From Stentor roeselii (taxonomy: Eukaryota > Ciliophora > Heterotrichea > Heterotrichida > Stentoridae), in contig RSEH01000165.1 in NCBI GenBank assembly GCA_006503475.1, forward strand, positions 44,380 through 108,379: a stretch of DNA of 64,000 nt, given 5' to 3'. The position numbers and the translations under genes are program-made. This document shows, piece by piece, positions 36,606-44,939 of the stretch (position 1 is the stretch's first letter; each line of letters opens with the position of its first letter). The notes under the pieces were generated by a model that was given only the letters and a program-made list of their open reading frames with translations, made no database searches and had not been told where the DNA came from.

Positions 36606-39278
36606 TTAAACAAATATGCTATCACTCTGGGAAACATAAGCTGCAGCTTCCAACAAGCATTTTTGAATATCCAAAAAATTTCTGCAATTTATCAAAATTC
36701 CAAAAGGTGTTACTTTGACAAGTGTTTCAATTTTCTGAATAACACTTTCCTGGCTGCTAACAAGAACAACCACAAGGTTTGCAGAGCTCGAGTATAACTT
36801 TCTGAGAAGTTTTTCCTGATTGACTTCACTTCCATTATCTTCTCCACAAGTGATAACAAGAATCCACTGTTTCCGAGAGCCTTCTTTAGCTAAAAAGCTC
36901 TGAGGAATAATAGAGTTAATCGAGCTAAGTTGAACCAAGGCCATATGAACCGCATCATACAACAAAGTTTTATTAAAGTCCAACAAGGAGCTGATAAGAC
37001 TAGTCCTTCTCGTGACACTTGTCGTTAAATTACAGATGACCTGGCAAGATTCATCAAACTGAATAAAAGAAATCCTATCATTTTTCACAAACAAGTTATC
37101 AGTAAACCCTTGAAAAGTCCCTTCATCCACTCCATCCGCAAGTCTTTTTTCAAAAACAACAACAAGATCTTTCGGAGCTTCCTTAAGTCCCTCATTCAAA
37201 ACATCAATCTGTTCAACTGGAATTTGAAACTTTTTGAATATTTTCTTTAAAAGACTCAAACATTTCCTTCGAATGGCTCTATCAGTAAGACAAAATCCTT
37301 CAAGAGCTTCAGTGCAAAGTTCCGCAGCAAGTCTAAACCTTTCTTTATTATAAGCATCTAAAGCTTGTAAATATCGAAACCTTTGAACCAAGACAAGAGT
37401 CTCACAATTTTCTTCCAAGACCTTCAAATACTCTTCAGCGCGAGACATTTCACTATAAACATTATCCTTGTTCATCAAAAGACACTCGATGAGGTCCAAG
37501 TAAATCGGAACCTTCATCGAAACTGACTTATTCGAGAAGTGGTTCAAAGCCTGATAAAAAAGATTTTTTCCTTTTTCCACCCTGGTCTTCGCCTTCAACA
37601 TCGCGGTGGCTGTTTTGATTTGTCGACAAGCGATTTCAGAATCTTCAAGTCCGATTTCTTGAGCGATCATCAAAGAGCAGTGATAGTTCATCGCGGCTTC
37701 TAGTTGTCGATCGAAGAAAACGTGAAGATTTCCGATTTCTTGAAAACACTTCTCCATTGCGCGCTTGTTGTTGAAAGAATGAAAAAGTCGCAAGGCCTGG
37801 GCGTAGTTCATCAAAGCTTCAGTCGGGTCTTTGAAGAGCTTCGCATCTTCGAAGCGAAGGATCAGCCGAAGTCTGTCGAAGACTTCGTAAAGGTCAGTCA
37901 CTTCAGGAGGTCCTTTTTTGATGTGGCTTTTTACGTTTACACCCAAGTCTTTGTGAAGACGCTTGAGGATATTGTAAAGGTCGTCGATTGGAGAGATGAC
38001 TGAACTAGTTATCTTGTAAGAGATCAACAAGACTATTACGATATTCCCGATTAGAACAACAGTGAAAACAATTATTTGAATGTAAATAGTTTCTGAGAGT
38101 TTTACTGAAAGTTTCACGAACTTTTGAGACATTTTGGTTTTTTTTGTCTCTAAAATTGATGAAAAGGTTCGCACTGAGTCTTGTAAAAGGGGAAGGCTTA
38201 TGTTGATTGGAGATACTGCTGAAACTTTTCTTGGTTTAGAAGGCAGGTCGTATTCGATCACTGAGTTAATGTGACTTGTATGTGATTTTATTGCTTTGGG
38301 AATGTCGCACACTGAAGAGTCTCTTGAAACTGAAGAAAGATGACGACTTGAATAAGTTTTTGAAGATTTTTCAATGTCGAGGTCTTTTGTTTGATTTTTT
38401 AATTCTGTACAGTCTGTACAGTTGAAGCCGAAGTATACTTGGCAGTAGTCTTCTCCTAGTTTGTTTATAGGAAGGTATATTTTGAAGTTTTCATCAACTA
38501 TTCGAAGTTCTTCTTCGTCGGAGTACTTAATGGAGGATTTTTTAAGACTTTCGGGGTCGTAGTTCACGCATACTAATGTTCCGATCGCTTTGTTTTGAAG
38601 GGTTAAAGGCTTGCAGACCATTGTTATGTTACCGGGAATAAAAGTAAGTTTTTGGGTTATTTGAGTCAAGTTCCAGAATTGGCTTAGAGAAAAACTGTAT
38701 TTATTACTTGCAGGATTGTAATCATTTGCCATTTTATCTATTTTACTCACGTTGCAAGGAAATAAACCGAAAAAATCGTCGATGAATGTCAAGTGGCTGG
38801 AATCGATTGTTTGGGGAAATTTCTTACCGATGCTTACTATTGGCTGCATTAAGTAGTAAAATCTTGAAGTGTTGAGATACTGAGCATCTTTAGTGATATC
38901 CCCAAGATCTGAAGCCGCAATTCCACAAGTATCACAAAACTGAGGATTATCAGTATAATTCTTTAAAATCCCCAAGTTCTCCCAATCCTTTTCAATTTCA
39001 ATCCTTCCAAAATAAACATTAGTAATCAAATTCGAAGTAAGTTGAGTAAAAGCAGAAGCAAGTCCTAAAATGCCAACAGACTGCCTGACAGCAATGACTT
39101 TATTAAGTTCCATCATAATATGTTCCTCATACTTGACCATATGCTGATCATAATCATGAATATAATTTTTATACTCCAAATAAAGCGGCACACAAGTAAC
39201 AACAGTAATAATAATCATTCCTAAAAACAAAGGAACAATAATCGCCAATGTCACCCTTTTCCTTAAGTCTCGAGCCAT
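36606..39278 (-). CDS. Two-pass membrane sensor with CACHE-like ectodomain and vWA-like C-terminus
   Basis: This 890-residue protein begins MARDLRKRVTLAIIV with a first membrane helix at about 8-32. A large extracellular region (about 33-390) follows, and it looks like a sensor domain of the CACHE type. A second helix sits at about 395-420 (IIVFTVVLIGNIVIVLLIS), followed by a HAMP-like linker. The cytosolic part has helical TPR-like repeats (about 470-700) and a C-terminal alpha/beta region (about 740-890) resembling a vWA fold. There is no kinase or cyclase domain. I recall proteins of this layout in ciliates but know no function. The assignment to CACHE and vWA is by fold pattern only. Confidence 0.7.
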   Translation of the reverse strand: MARDLRKRVTLAIIVPLFLGMIIITVVTCVPLYLEYKNYIHDYDQHMVKYEEHIMMELNKVIAVRQSVGILGLASAFTQLTSNLITNVYFGRIEIEKDWENLGILKNYTDNPQFCDTCGIAASDLGDITKDAQYLNTSRFYYLMQPIVSIGKKFPQTIDSSHLTFIDDFFGLFPCNVSKIDKMANDYNPASNKYSFSLSQFWNLTQITQKLTFIPGNITMVCKPLTLQNKAIGTLVCVNYDPESLKKSSIKYSDEEELRIVDENFKIYLPINKLGEDYCQVYFGFNCTDCTELKNQTKDLDIEKSSKTYSSRHLSSVSRDSSVCDIPKAIKSHTSHINSVIEYDLPSKPRKVSAVSPINISLPLLQDSVRTFSSILETKKTKMSQKFVKLSVKLSETIYIQIIVFTVVLIGNIVIVLLISYKITSSVISPIDDLYNILKRLHKDLGVNVKSHIKKGPPEVTDLYEVFDRLRLILRFEDAKLFKDPTEALMNYAQALRLFHSFNNKRAMEKCFQEIGNLHVFFDRQLEAAMNYHCSLMIAQEIGLEDSEIACRQIKTATAMLKAKTRVEKGKNLFYQALNHFSNKSVSMKVPIYLDLIECLLMNKDNVYSEMSRAEEYLKVLEENCETLVLVQRFRYLQALDAYNKERFRLAAELCTEALEGFCLTDRAIRRKCLSLLKKIFKKFQIPVEQIDVLNEGLKEAPKDLVVVFEKRLADGVDEGTFQGFTDNLFVKNDRISFIQFDESCQVICNLTTSVTRRTSLISSLLDFNKTLLYDAVHMALVQLSSINSIIPQSFLAKEGSRKQWILVITCGEDNGSEVNQEKLLRKLYSSSANLVVVLVSSQESVIQKIETLVKVTPFGILINCRNFLDIQKCLLEAAAYVSQSDSIFV

Positions 39279-39302
39279 TTATATCCCTATTCAAATTAAA
39301 TA

Positions 39303-39986
39303 TTACTTGTAAGTCGATTTCTTGGGATTCCTCTGAAGTTGCAGAAGTAGGGACGGGTTCTTAACTTTAACCAGCGCTGAAATATCCTGCAAACGGGCCT
39401 GTAAAATAGCAAGTTTGCTTTTAACAGAGTTATAACGATAAGTAATCTGTTGTCTCACAGATTCTTCAGAGCTCGCCACGAAATCCAAAGACAAAAGCTC
39501 AATAAACTTATACTCAATGTTCTGAATAAAATCAAGTCGCGCTCTGCCATCGCGATGCATGATGAAGACCGCAAGAAAAGAATGAGGTTCTTTAATACAA
39601 GCATTTAACATCCTGACTAAAATCGTAGGCAACTCGCTGAATTCTATCATCAGCTTCTGAGACTCCTGCATTCTGCGGAATCCAGTTTCATCTAAAGTAT
39701 GGATGTAGTGGAAAAACAAGTCATTCTCACTTGTTAGTTCTACTTTTATATGTCGTGGGTTCGCGTCCTCCCCAAGGACCAGGACTTTCGTCTTTATCGC
39801 TTCAAGAGTTCCTACTTCTTGAGGCCCGCTGCCTGAGTCTTGGATTCTCAGCTCGAATGGCACTTCTCGGTCGTATGTCACGTGATGGCCTTCGGATAGA
39901 CTTGGATCCATTTCTTCGATTGCGGAAAAATCGAAGGAGTTCATGATGCTGTCGCCTTTGTCCTCTTGCATTTTATTTATGGCCAT
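39303..39986 (-). CDS. SAS6L: SAS-6-like protein (stand-alone SAS-6 N-terminal domain)
   Basis: The 227-residue protein matches the SAS-6 head domain at about 45-200: VPFELRIQD, LTSENDLFFHYIHTLDE, FRRMQESQKLMIEF and LDFIQNIEYKFIELLSLDF. A short helix follows and the protein ends at residue 227. True SAS-6 has a long coiled coil that forms cartwheel spokes; its absence fits the SAS6-like group known from several protists, where the protein is found at the basal plate or apical structures rather than in the cartwheel. A basal-body or flagellar-base role is inference. An alternative start is the Met at residue 6. It is divergent from the RING gene, 227 bp apart. Confidence 0.85.
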   Translation of the reverse strand: MAINKMQEDKGDSIMNSFDFSAIEEMDPSLSEGHHVTYDREVPFELRIQDSGSGPQEVGTLEAIKTKVLVLGEDANPRHIKVELTSENDLFFHYIHTLDETGFRRMQESQKLMIEFSELPTILVRMLNACIKEPHSFLAVFIMHRDGRARLDFIQNIEYKFIELLSLDFVASSEESVRQQITYRYNSVKSKLAILQARLQDISALVKVKNPSLLLQLQRNPKKSTYK

Positions 39987-40213
39987 ATATTCACGGTCAT
40001 TGGATTTCGAGGAGTTGGAAGGAGATTTGAGGATGGATGGAATTGGAAATTTTTATTATTAGAAGAAGGAAGGGTTGGAGTCTTGAAAGAGGATTGGGTG
40101 TTGAATTAGGAGGAAAAGGAAGAAGATGAGGGTTGGAGGGTTGAAGGGTTTTTTATATTGAAATTTATTTGGAAAAGTGGTGAAAGTTTTAGTGTGTTGA
40201 TAAAAGTATTAGA

Positions 40214-41425
40214 ATGGAGTCTGCCAGGGAGTGCCCAGTTTGTTTTGAGGTTTATTCTTCTGATAGGAAACCACTGATATCTTCGTGTGGACATAGCTTG
40301 TGTGAGTTATGTGTACTTGACATACTTAAAAAATCACCTGTTTGTCCTTTGTGTAACTCTGAATTACCTTCTGATAGGAAATCATTTATTGTAAACTACA
40401 GTCTTATACCTCATTCATCACCTCCAAGACAATTGAAACGACCGGCTGTGAACCATGAGCCACTTATAAAAAAACTGCAAAAAGAAATCAAGTTTCATGA
40501 AGAACTCTTGAAAACTTTAGAAATAATTTCAACAGACATTAACAGAAACCTTGAAAAATCTCAGATGGAAGTTTTAGATTTTTTTAACTTCTGGGCGAAA
40601 ACCTTGGAAACAACTAGAAATTCTTTAATCAATGAAAATAAAAGAATAAAAACACAAAATGAAGAAAAAGTTAAGAAAAATCAAAGAGAAATTTCTGGAA
40701 TTATTGAAAAAAGGAAAAAAATCTTAATGAATATTCTAGAATCTCAAAGAAAAAACATTGAAATCGATGCTTTAGTAACTTCAGAATTGAATTCCCTTGA
40801 AAAAGTTGCAAGTTACGAAATCGAGTTAATAAGCCATCATTTCAATTCTAAATACTTTCCATTAAACCCAGAAGATTTCAAAGAAACTTCCGAAAGCTTA
40901 GAACAACAAGTCCAAAAGTTTCAATTCGATTACGAAATAGAAGATCCTCAAATTCCTCAAGTTCCTCAAGTTCCACAAGTAATTCCACCAAACCCAAAAA
41001 AAATCCAAATCCCGTTAAAAAATCCTTACAACCCTCAACACAACCACCCTGATTTTTCCCAAAACCACCAAAAACGCGACATGTTCCAAGAAAACAATGA
41101 AAAGCCAGGTCATCCTAAAATTTCTCATCCAGAAGTTCCAGTGAAAAACCATCGAGACAACCAAAGAGCCCCATTCGACTACAGCGACCCGAACTTAACA
41201 TTTTCCTGGTCAGTCCAAAGCGCTTCAGGCGAAACTCTGTTGCCAGACTTCGCCTCTGGGCAAATCGAGCGTCTGCGGAAGTCAAACAAGAAGCAAATCA
41301 AGATTTTCCGACAAGGGTCAGCGATGTTCATGGCAGATCTGGTGAAAATGGAGTATCACAAACTAGACGCAAGAGAATTCATAATCCCAGGACAGTCTTC
41401 TCGGCTGATAAGCCGTTTGGAGTGA
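40214..41425 (+). CDS. RING-finger protein with coiled coil and WWE-like C-terminus
   Basis: The 403-residue protein starts with a C3HC4 RING finger (about 7-49: CPVCFEVY, CGHSLCELC, CPLCNSE), so it is probably an E3 ubiquitin ligase. A coiled coil covers about 80-230. A Pro/Asn/Gln-rich linker with repeats (PQIPQVPQVPQV) covers about 240-320. The last 75 residues (LTFSWSVQ, IKIFRQGSAMFMADLVKMEY) resemble a WWE domain, which in RNF146 and Deltex proteins reads ADP-ribose; this part is tentative. It ends TGA, which shows that TGA is a stop here. The stop lies 3 bp from the stop of the next, convergent gene. Confidence 0.8.
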   Translation: MESARECPVCFEVYSSDRKPLISSCGHSLCELCVLDILKKSPVCPLCNSELPSDRKSFIVNYSLIPHSSPPRQLKRPAVNHEPLIKKLQKEIKFHEELLKTLEIISTDINRNLEKSQMEVLDFFNFWAKTLETTRNSLINENKRIKTQNEEKVKKNQREISGIIEKRKKILMNILESQRKNIEIDALVTSELNSLEKVASYEIELISHHFNSKYFPLNPEDFKETSESLEQQVQKFQFDYEIEDPQIPQVPQVPQVIPPNPKKIQIPLKNPYNPQHNHPDFSQNHQKRDMFQENNEKPGHPKISHPEVPVKNHRDNQRAPFDYSDPNLTFSWSVQSASGETLLPDFASGQIERLRKSNKKQIKIFRQGSAMFMADLVKMEYHKLDAREFIIPGQSSRLISRLE

Positions 41426-41428
41426 TTA

Positions 41429-42499
41429 TTAGTTAAAATCAATAAAGTACTTTCTTCTAAAACTAGAAAATTCGCCGGAATCTTTAAATTGTTGAAAAAT
41501 TTCTTCAAGGCTCTCAACCATGCACATTTTTAAATCGTCGTACATTGATTCTTCAAGTAACTCTCGGTAAGAAGGATCGAAAAGTTCTTTTAATTCAGTT
41601 CCTCGAACGTTAATTACTTCATAATTTTCATAAAAACTACCTTTTGCCAGTTCTTTCATTGTGTTAACAGCGCAGATTTGTTGATCATTTCCTTGTTTTT
41701 TAGTAAAATCCAGAAAGGCATAGTAAAGTTCTTCGATTTCGAAGATTTCTAAGATTTCCAAATCGACTGGAAGAGGAGGTCTCTGACTTTCAGCGTCGAT
41801 TTTAAGTGAAAGGAAGCTGATGAGGACTAAAACGTTGTTTCTGATTGGAATTTCAAATAACCACCGGCCTTGGTATTGAAATTTGTATTCAAAGCCTCCT
41901 GTGAACCAGAGAAGAGAGTAAATAAAGTACTCGACTGACAGTGAAGGGTGGATTTTAAATTGAAGCACGATTAGAGATAAGACTAAGAAAAGTGTTGATT
42001 CAATTAAGTAGCATGAGTTGTTAAAGTAAGGCAAAAGAGATGGAGAAAGGTGAGACTGAAATACTATCATTGATATTATCAGCAGTGAAAGACCTGCATA
42101 TGAAAAGCATAGAAAGTAAATAACTTTGAATGAACTTAGCCTTGTGAAGGAAATTCGTGAAATTTCACCATTGCGGAACTTGTGCAAGATCATTATTCGG
42201 ACCATTCTTAGTAATGTGCAGCAAGCGTAAAATCTGCTTGTGAAGATGATTAGGTTGAATAAAACTAACTCGGTTGTTCCTATTTTTTTTGATATGTAGC
42301 TTGAGTACCCACATATTATGTTTAAGACGATTTCGATGAAATTCGAAAAGTTACTGACAATCATCAAGTAACCTGAACGTTCAAACATTGGACCTGATGC
42401 CTTGCTGTTTAGTTTAAAAAGAGAGTAGAGCATCAAGACAAAAAATAAGGTTTCTATTAAAAGGATTAAGAGAAAATTGAGTAAGCTGTAGTCCACCAT
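41429..42499 (-). CDS. Seven-TM protein with C-terminal RGS-like domain
   Basis: The first 240 residues of this 356-residue protein hold about seven hydrophobic helices, for example FLLILLIETLFFVLMLYSLF at the start. The C-terminal 120 residues (EELYYAFLDFTKKQGNDQ, GSFYENYEVINVRGTELK, EEIFQQFKDSGEFSSFRR) match the helical pattern of an RGS box. RGS domains speed GTP hydrolysis by G-alpha proteins; a 7TM-RGS fusion is known from plants (AtRGS1) and some protists. It is therefore a candidate receptor-like regulator of G-protein signalling. No ligand-binding signature is visible. The RGS call needs a profile search. Confidence 0.72.
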   Translation of the reverse strand: MVDYSLLNFLLILLIETLFFVLMLYSLFKLNSKASGPMFERSGYLMIVSNFSNFIEIVLNIICGYSSYISKKIGTTELVLFNLIIFTSRFYACCTLLRMVRIMILHKFRNGEISRISFTRLSSFKVIYFLCFSYAGLSLLIISMIVFQSHLSPSLLPYFNNSCYLIESTLFLVLSLIVLQFKIHPSLSVEYFIYSLLWFTGGFEYKFQYQGRWLFEIPIRNNVLVLISFLSLKIDAESQRPPLPVDLEILEIFEIEELYYAFLDFTKKQGNDQQICAVNTMKELAKGSFYENYEVINVRGTELKELFDPSYRELLEESMYDDLKMCMVESLEEIFQQFKDSGEFSSFRRKYFIDFN

Positions 42500-42582
42500 A
42501 TCATATATAATTGAATTAACACCCTTTTAACTAAGATTCTAACAAACATTAATAATCCTATCAATTCCTATAATCCCTCAAT

Positions 42583-44928
42583 ATGAAATCATCATCAGAA
42601 GGTTTAGTCTCCGCGATCCAAGAATACCTTCTAAAATCAGGTTACTTTAACACCCTTGAAGTCTTCCAACACGAGTTAACAGCCGAAAGGTCATCATCAC
42701 AAGACACTCAGTCCTTATCCCTTCTAACGAAAAGTCTCGAGGCGGGCGACCAAGACTCTTTTTTCAAAGTCTGGACACGATTTCTGCCAGTCTCCGCAAC
42801 AAAATCAGGAGAAGGACAAAAGCTAACATTTTACGCTTACGTCTTTTTCGCGATCTTCCCTCTTCACCCTTTAAACCGTTCAACGAAGCAGGCTCCAGAC
42901 TCTGACTTCAAGACCCGAATGGAGATTTTCAAAGACTTTCTAAACACAAAAGGCTCAGAACTTTCAAAAACCGAAGAATTTCTTCATTTTTACGCCTTGC
43001 CTTTTATTCCCAGTCCTCAAGAACACCCAGCTTTTAAGGTCTTATTCACCCGAGGCTGGGTAACTGAGTTAAAAGAGAGAATTTCGAAGTACTTCAAAGC
43101 GAACGCGGCTCCAAATCAACAACCGGCTTTGGTTCAAATCTTTAAAAACTTCAGTGACAGCAAAAAAAAACCGCCGACAGGGAAAAGTTCTTCAAAAAAA
43201 GGAGTTGAAGTGATTTTTGACGGAGGCGAATTGGAAAAAGAACTGACTGATTTAAAAAACCAGCATATTTTACTACAACAGAGAGAAGAATACACCAGGA
43301 ACACCCTGGTTGAAAGTCAGACGAAGTGGACTTCTTTTTGCAAGGACATCCTTAACCTGACGAAGGACCTTTACTCGTGCATGGAGAATATGAGGAGGGG
43401 GTTTAATGTGGATTATAATTTGATTTCAGGGATTTTAGAAAAGGTCAACCGTTATGAAGCCTTCTTAAACTGCAATGGCGACGACGTTTCTGTGTCTTAC
43501 TCTCAAGCCGACCATAGCATTTCAGATCTGACTCCTTCTCCTCATCGAAGAGAAGTTTCTGAGTCTTCAGTCGCGCCGATTCACTTGGAAAAAGAAATGA
43601 TTAAAGGATACTCGACTTTGCCTCACTTGAACTACGCGATTGTCATTCGTGATTTGAATAACTTGCAAGACGATCTTCAGGTCTGCAGCTTGTTGCAAGC
43701 TTTAAGATGGAGACTCTCGAGGTCTCAAGCGTATTTGAGGAAGGAGATCCTTGGAGCTTATATAAAATACAATATTTTATGCACTACTAAACCACATGAT
43801 TTACTTCTTGATAAATTACTGAATTGGGAAGGGAGAGTTAAAGAGTTTTGTGTCAGGTTTTTGAATGTCATCGCGACTGAATGCGCAGGAAGGAGCTACT
43901 TGCTTACTAAGGACAGCCTCATCAAGATACTCACGAAAGTCTTGTATATTGAAAGGGAAGATACCTCCTTGAGGCAGAATACTTTAGGAATTCTTCAGAA
44001 ACTCTCTTTGAGGAGACATGCACAGTCTGCTATGATTGAACTTGATATGATCGACTGGCTTGGAAGGGTCTTGAAGAATGAGTTGCATAGTATTTCTTAT
44101 TATTCGTTGGAATATGCGACGGCTTTGCTTATGAATCTCAGTCTTAGGACTTTGGGAAAGGATAAGATTCAAGGGTCGCAAATTGACTTGTTGGTTGTAC
44201 TTAATCACTTGTTGGAACATGATAATACTCAGGTCAGGACTTATGTTAATGGAACTCTTTATAGCATTTTAACTAGGCAGAAACTTAAGGAAAGAGCTAT
44301 TGAATTGAGAATGGATAAGAAACTTGTTTCGCTTAAAGATAATTCTGATGAACATTTTAAGAGACAGATTCAGTATATTTTAGATCAGCTTAAGTATGAT
44401 AGCACTGATGATTGCTTGTCTGATGATAATGATGATGAGGTGGAGGACAGGGATGATGATGAAAACGACCTCGACGAGTTCATCGCAGAAGACGAAGACA
44501 TGGACGACCTGATCCAAGATCCAATCCTAACAGGCGAAGAGCTTCTAGTCCAAAAATACATGGCAAAGCCTCCAAAAAACAAAGAAGAAAAGCCCTTCAG
44601 CCGTCCAGCAACTCCAGGAAACCTGGAAAGAAACCTTCCAAGCGAGTTACGTTCAAGACCAAAGATCCCTCGATCACCAAGCGAGATGCTTCGAGAAGAG
44701 GCGAAAAAGCAGAAAGAATTATCAAAACCAAAGCTAAAAGACTCAGAGTCAAAAAAACTCGACTTATCAGAATTATCCGACGCATCAGTTCCAGAAAAGC
44801 TAGTCCAAGATCCTCCATCAGAGAAAAAACCCGAGCAGGCCGAGAAGCCAGAAGGAAAACCAGTGGGAACAGGCGAGTTTTCATACGCTTTTAAAAGTAG
44901 AGACCGCATCCCCAGGTCGCCTTTGTAG
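42583..44928 (+). CDS. ARMC9: ARMC9 (LisH and armadillo-repeat protein of cilia)
   Basis: The 781-residue protein has an N-terminal LisH motif (about 6-38, VSAIQEYLLKSGYFNTLEVF). The following blocks match ARMC9: LNTKGSELSKTEEFLHFYAL, PFIPSPQEHPAFKVLF and LLQALRWRLSRSQAY. In the armadillo region are LQKLSLRRHAQSAMIE, YSLEYATALLMNLSLRT and YVNGTLYSIL. An acidic stretch (DDNDDEVEDRDDDEND) follows and then a low-complexity tail with SRPATPGN. ARMC9 acts at the ciliary base and tip and is mutated in Joubert syndrome. The base composition flips sharply near 44460 within the acidic stretch. Only 11 bp separate it from the K+ channel gene. Confidence 0.96.
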   Translation: MKSSSEGLVSAIQEYLLKSGYFNTLEVFQHELTAERSSSQDTQSLSLLTKSLEAGDQDSFFKVWTRFLPVSATKSGEGQKLTFYAYVFFAIFPLHPLNRSTKQAPDSDFKTRMEIFKDFLNTKGSELSKTEEFLHFYALPFIPSPQEHPAFKVLFTRGWVTELKERISKYFKANAAPNQQPALVQIFKNFSDSKKKPPTGKSSSKKGVEVIFDGGELEKELTDLKNQHILLQQREEYTRNTLVESQTKWTSFCKDILNLTKDLYSCMENMRRGFNVDYNLISGILEKVNRYEAFLNCNGDDVSVSYSQADHSISDLTPSPHRREVSESSVAPIHLEKEMIKGYSTLPHLNYAIVIRDLNNLQDDLQVCSLLQALRWRLSRSQAYLRKEILGAYIKYNILCTTKPHDLLLDKLLNWEGRVKEFCVRFLNVIATECAGRSYLLTKDSLIKILTKVLYIEREDTSLRQNTLGILQKLSLRRHAQSAMIELDMIDWLGRVLKNELHSISYYSLEYATALLMNLSLRTLGKDKIQGSQIDLLVVLNHLLEHDNTQVRTYVNGTLYSILTRQKLKERAIELRMDKKLVSLKDNSDEHFKRQIQYILDQLKYDSTDDCLSDDNDDEVEDRDDDENDLDEFIAEDEDMDDLIQDPILTGEELLVQKYMAKPPKNKEEKPFSRPATPGNLERNLPSELRSRPKIPRSPSEMLREEAKKQKELSKPKLKDSESKKLDLSELSDASVPEKLVQDPPSEKKPEQAEKPEGKPVGTGEFSYAFKSRDRIPRSPL

Positions 44929-44939
44929 TTATCTTATAA

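Noticed and set aside
44385-44909. A Ser/Phe-rich 174-codon frame antisense to the ARMC9 tail
   Set aside because: It mirrors the acidic low-complexity tail of ARMC9, which is a conserved protein on the plus strand.
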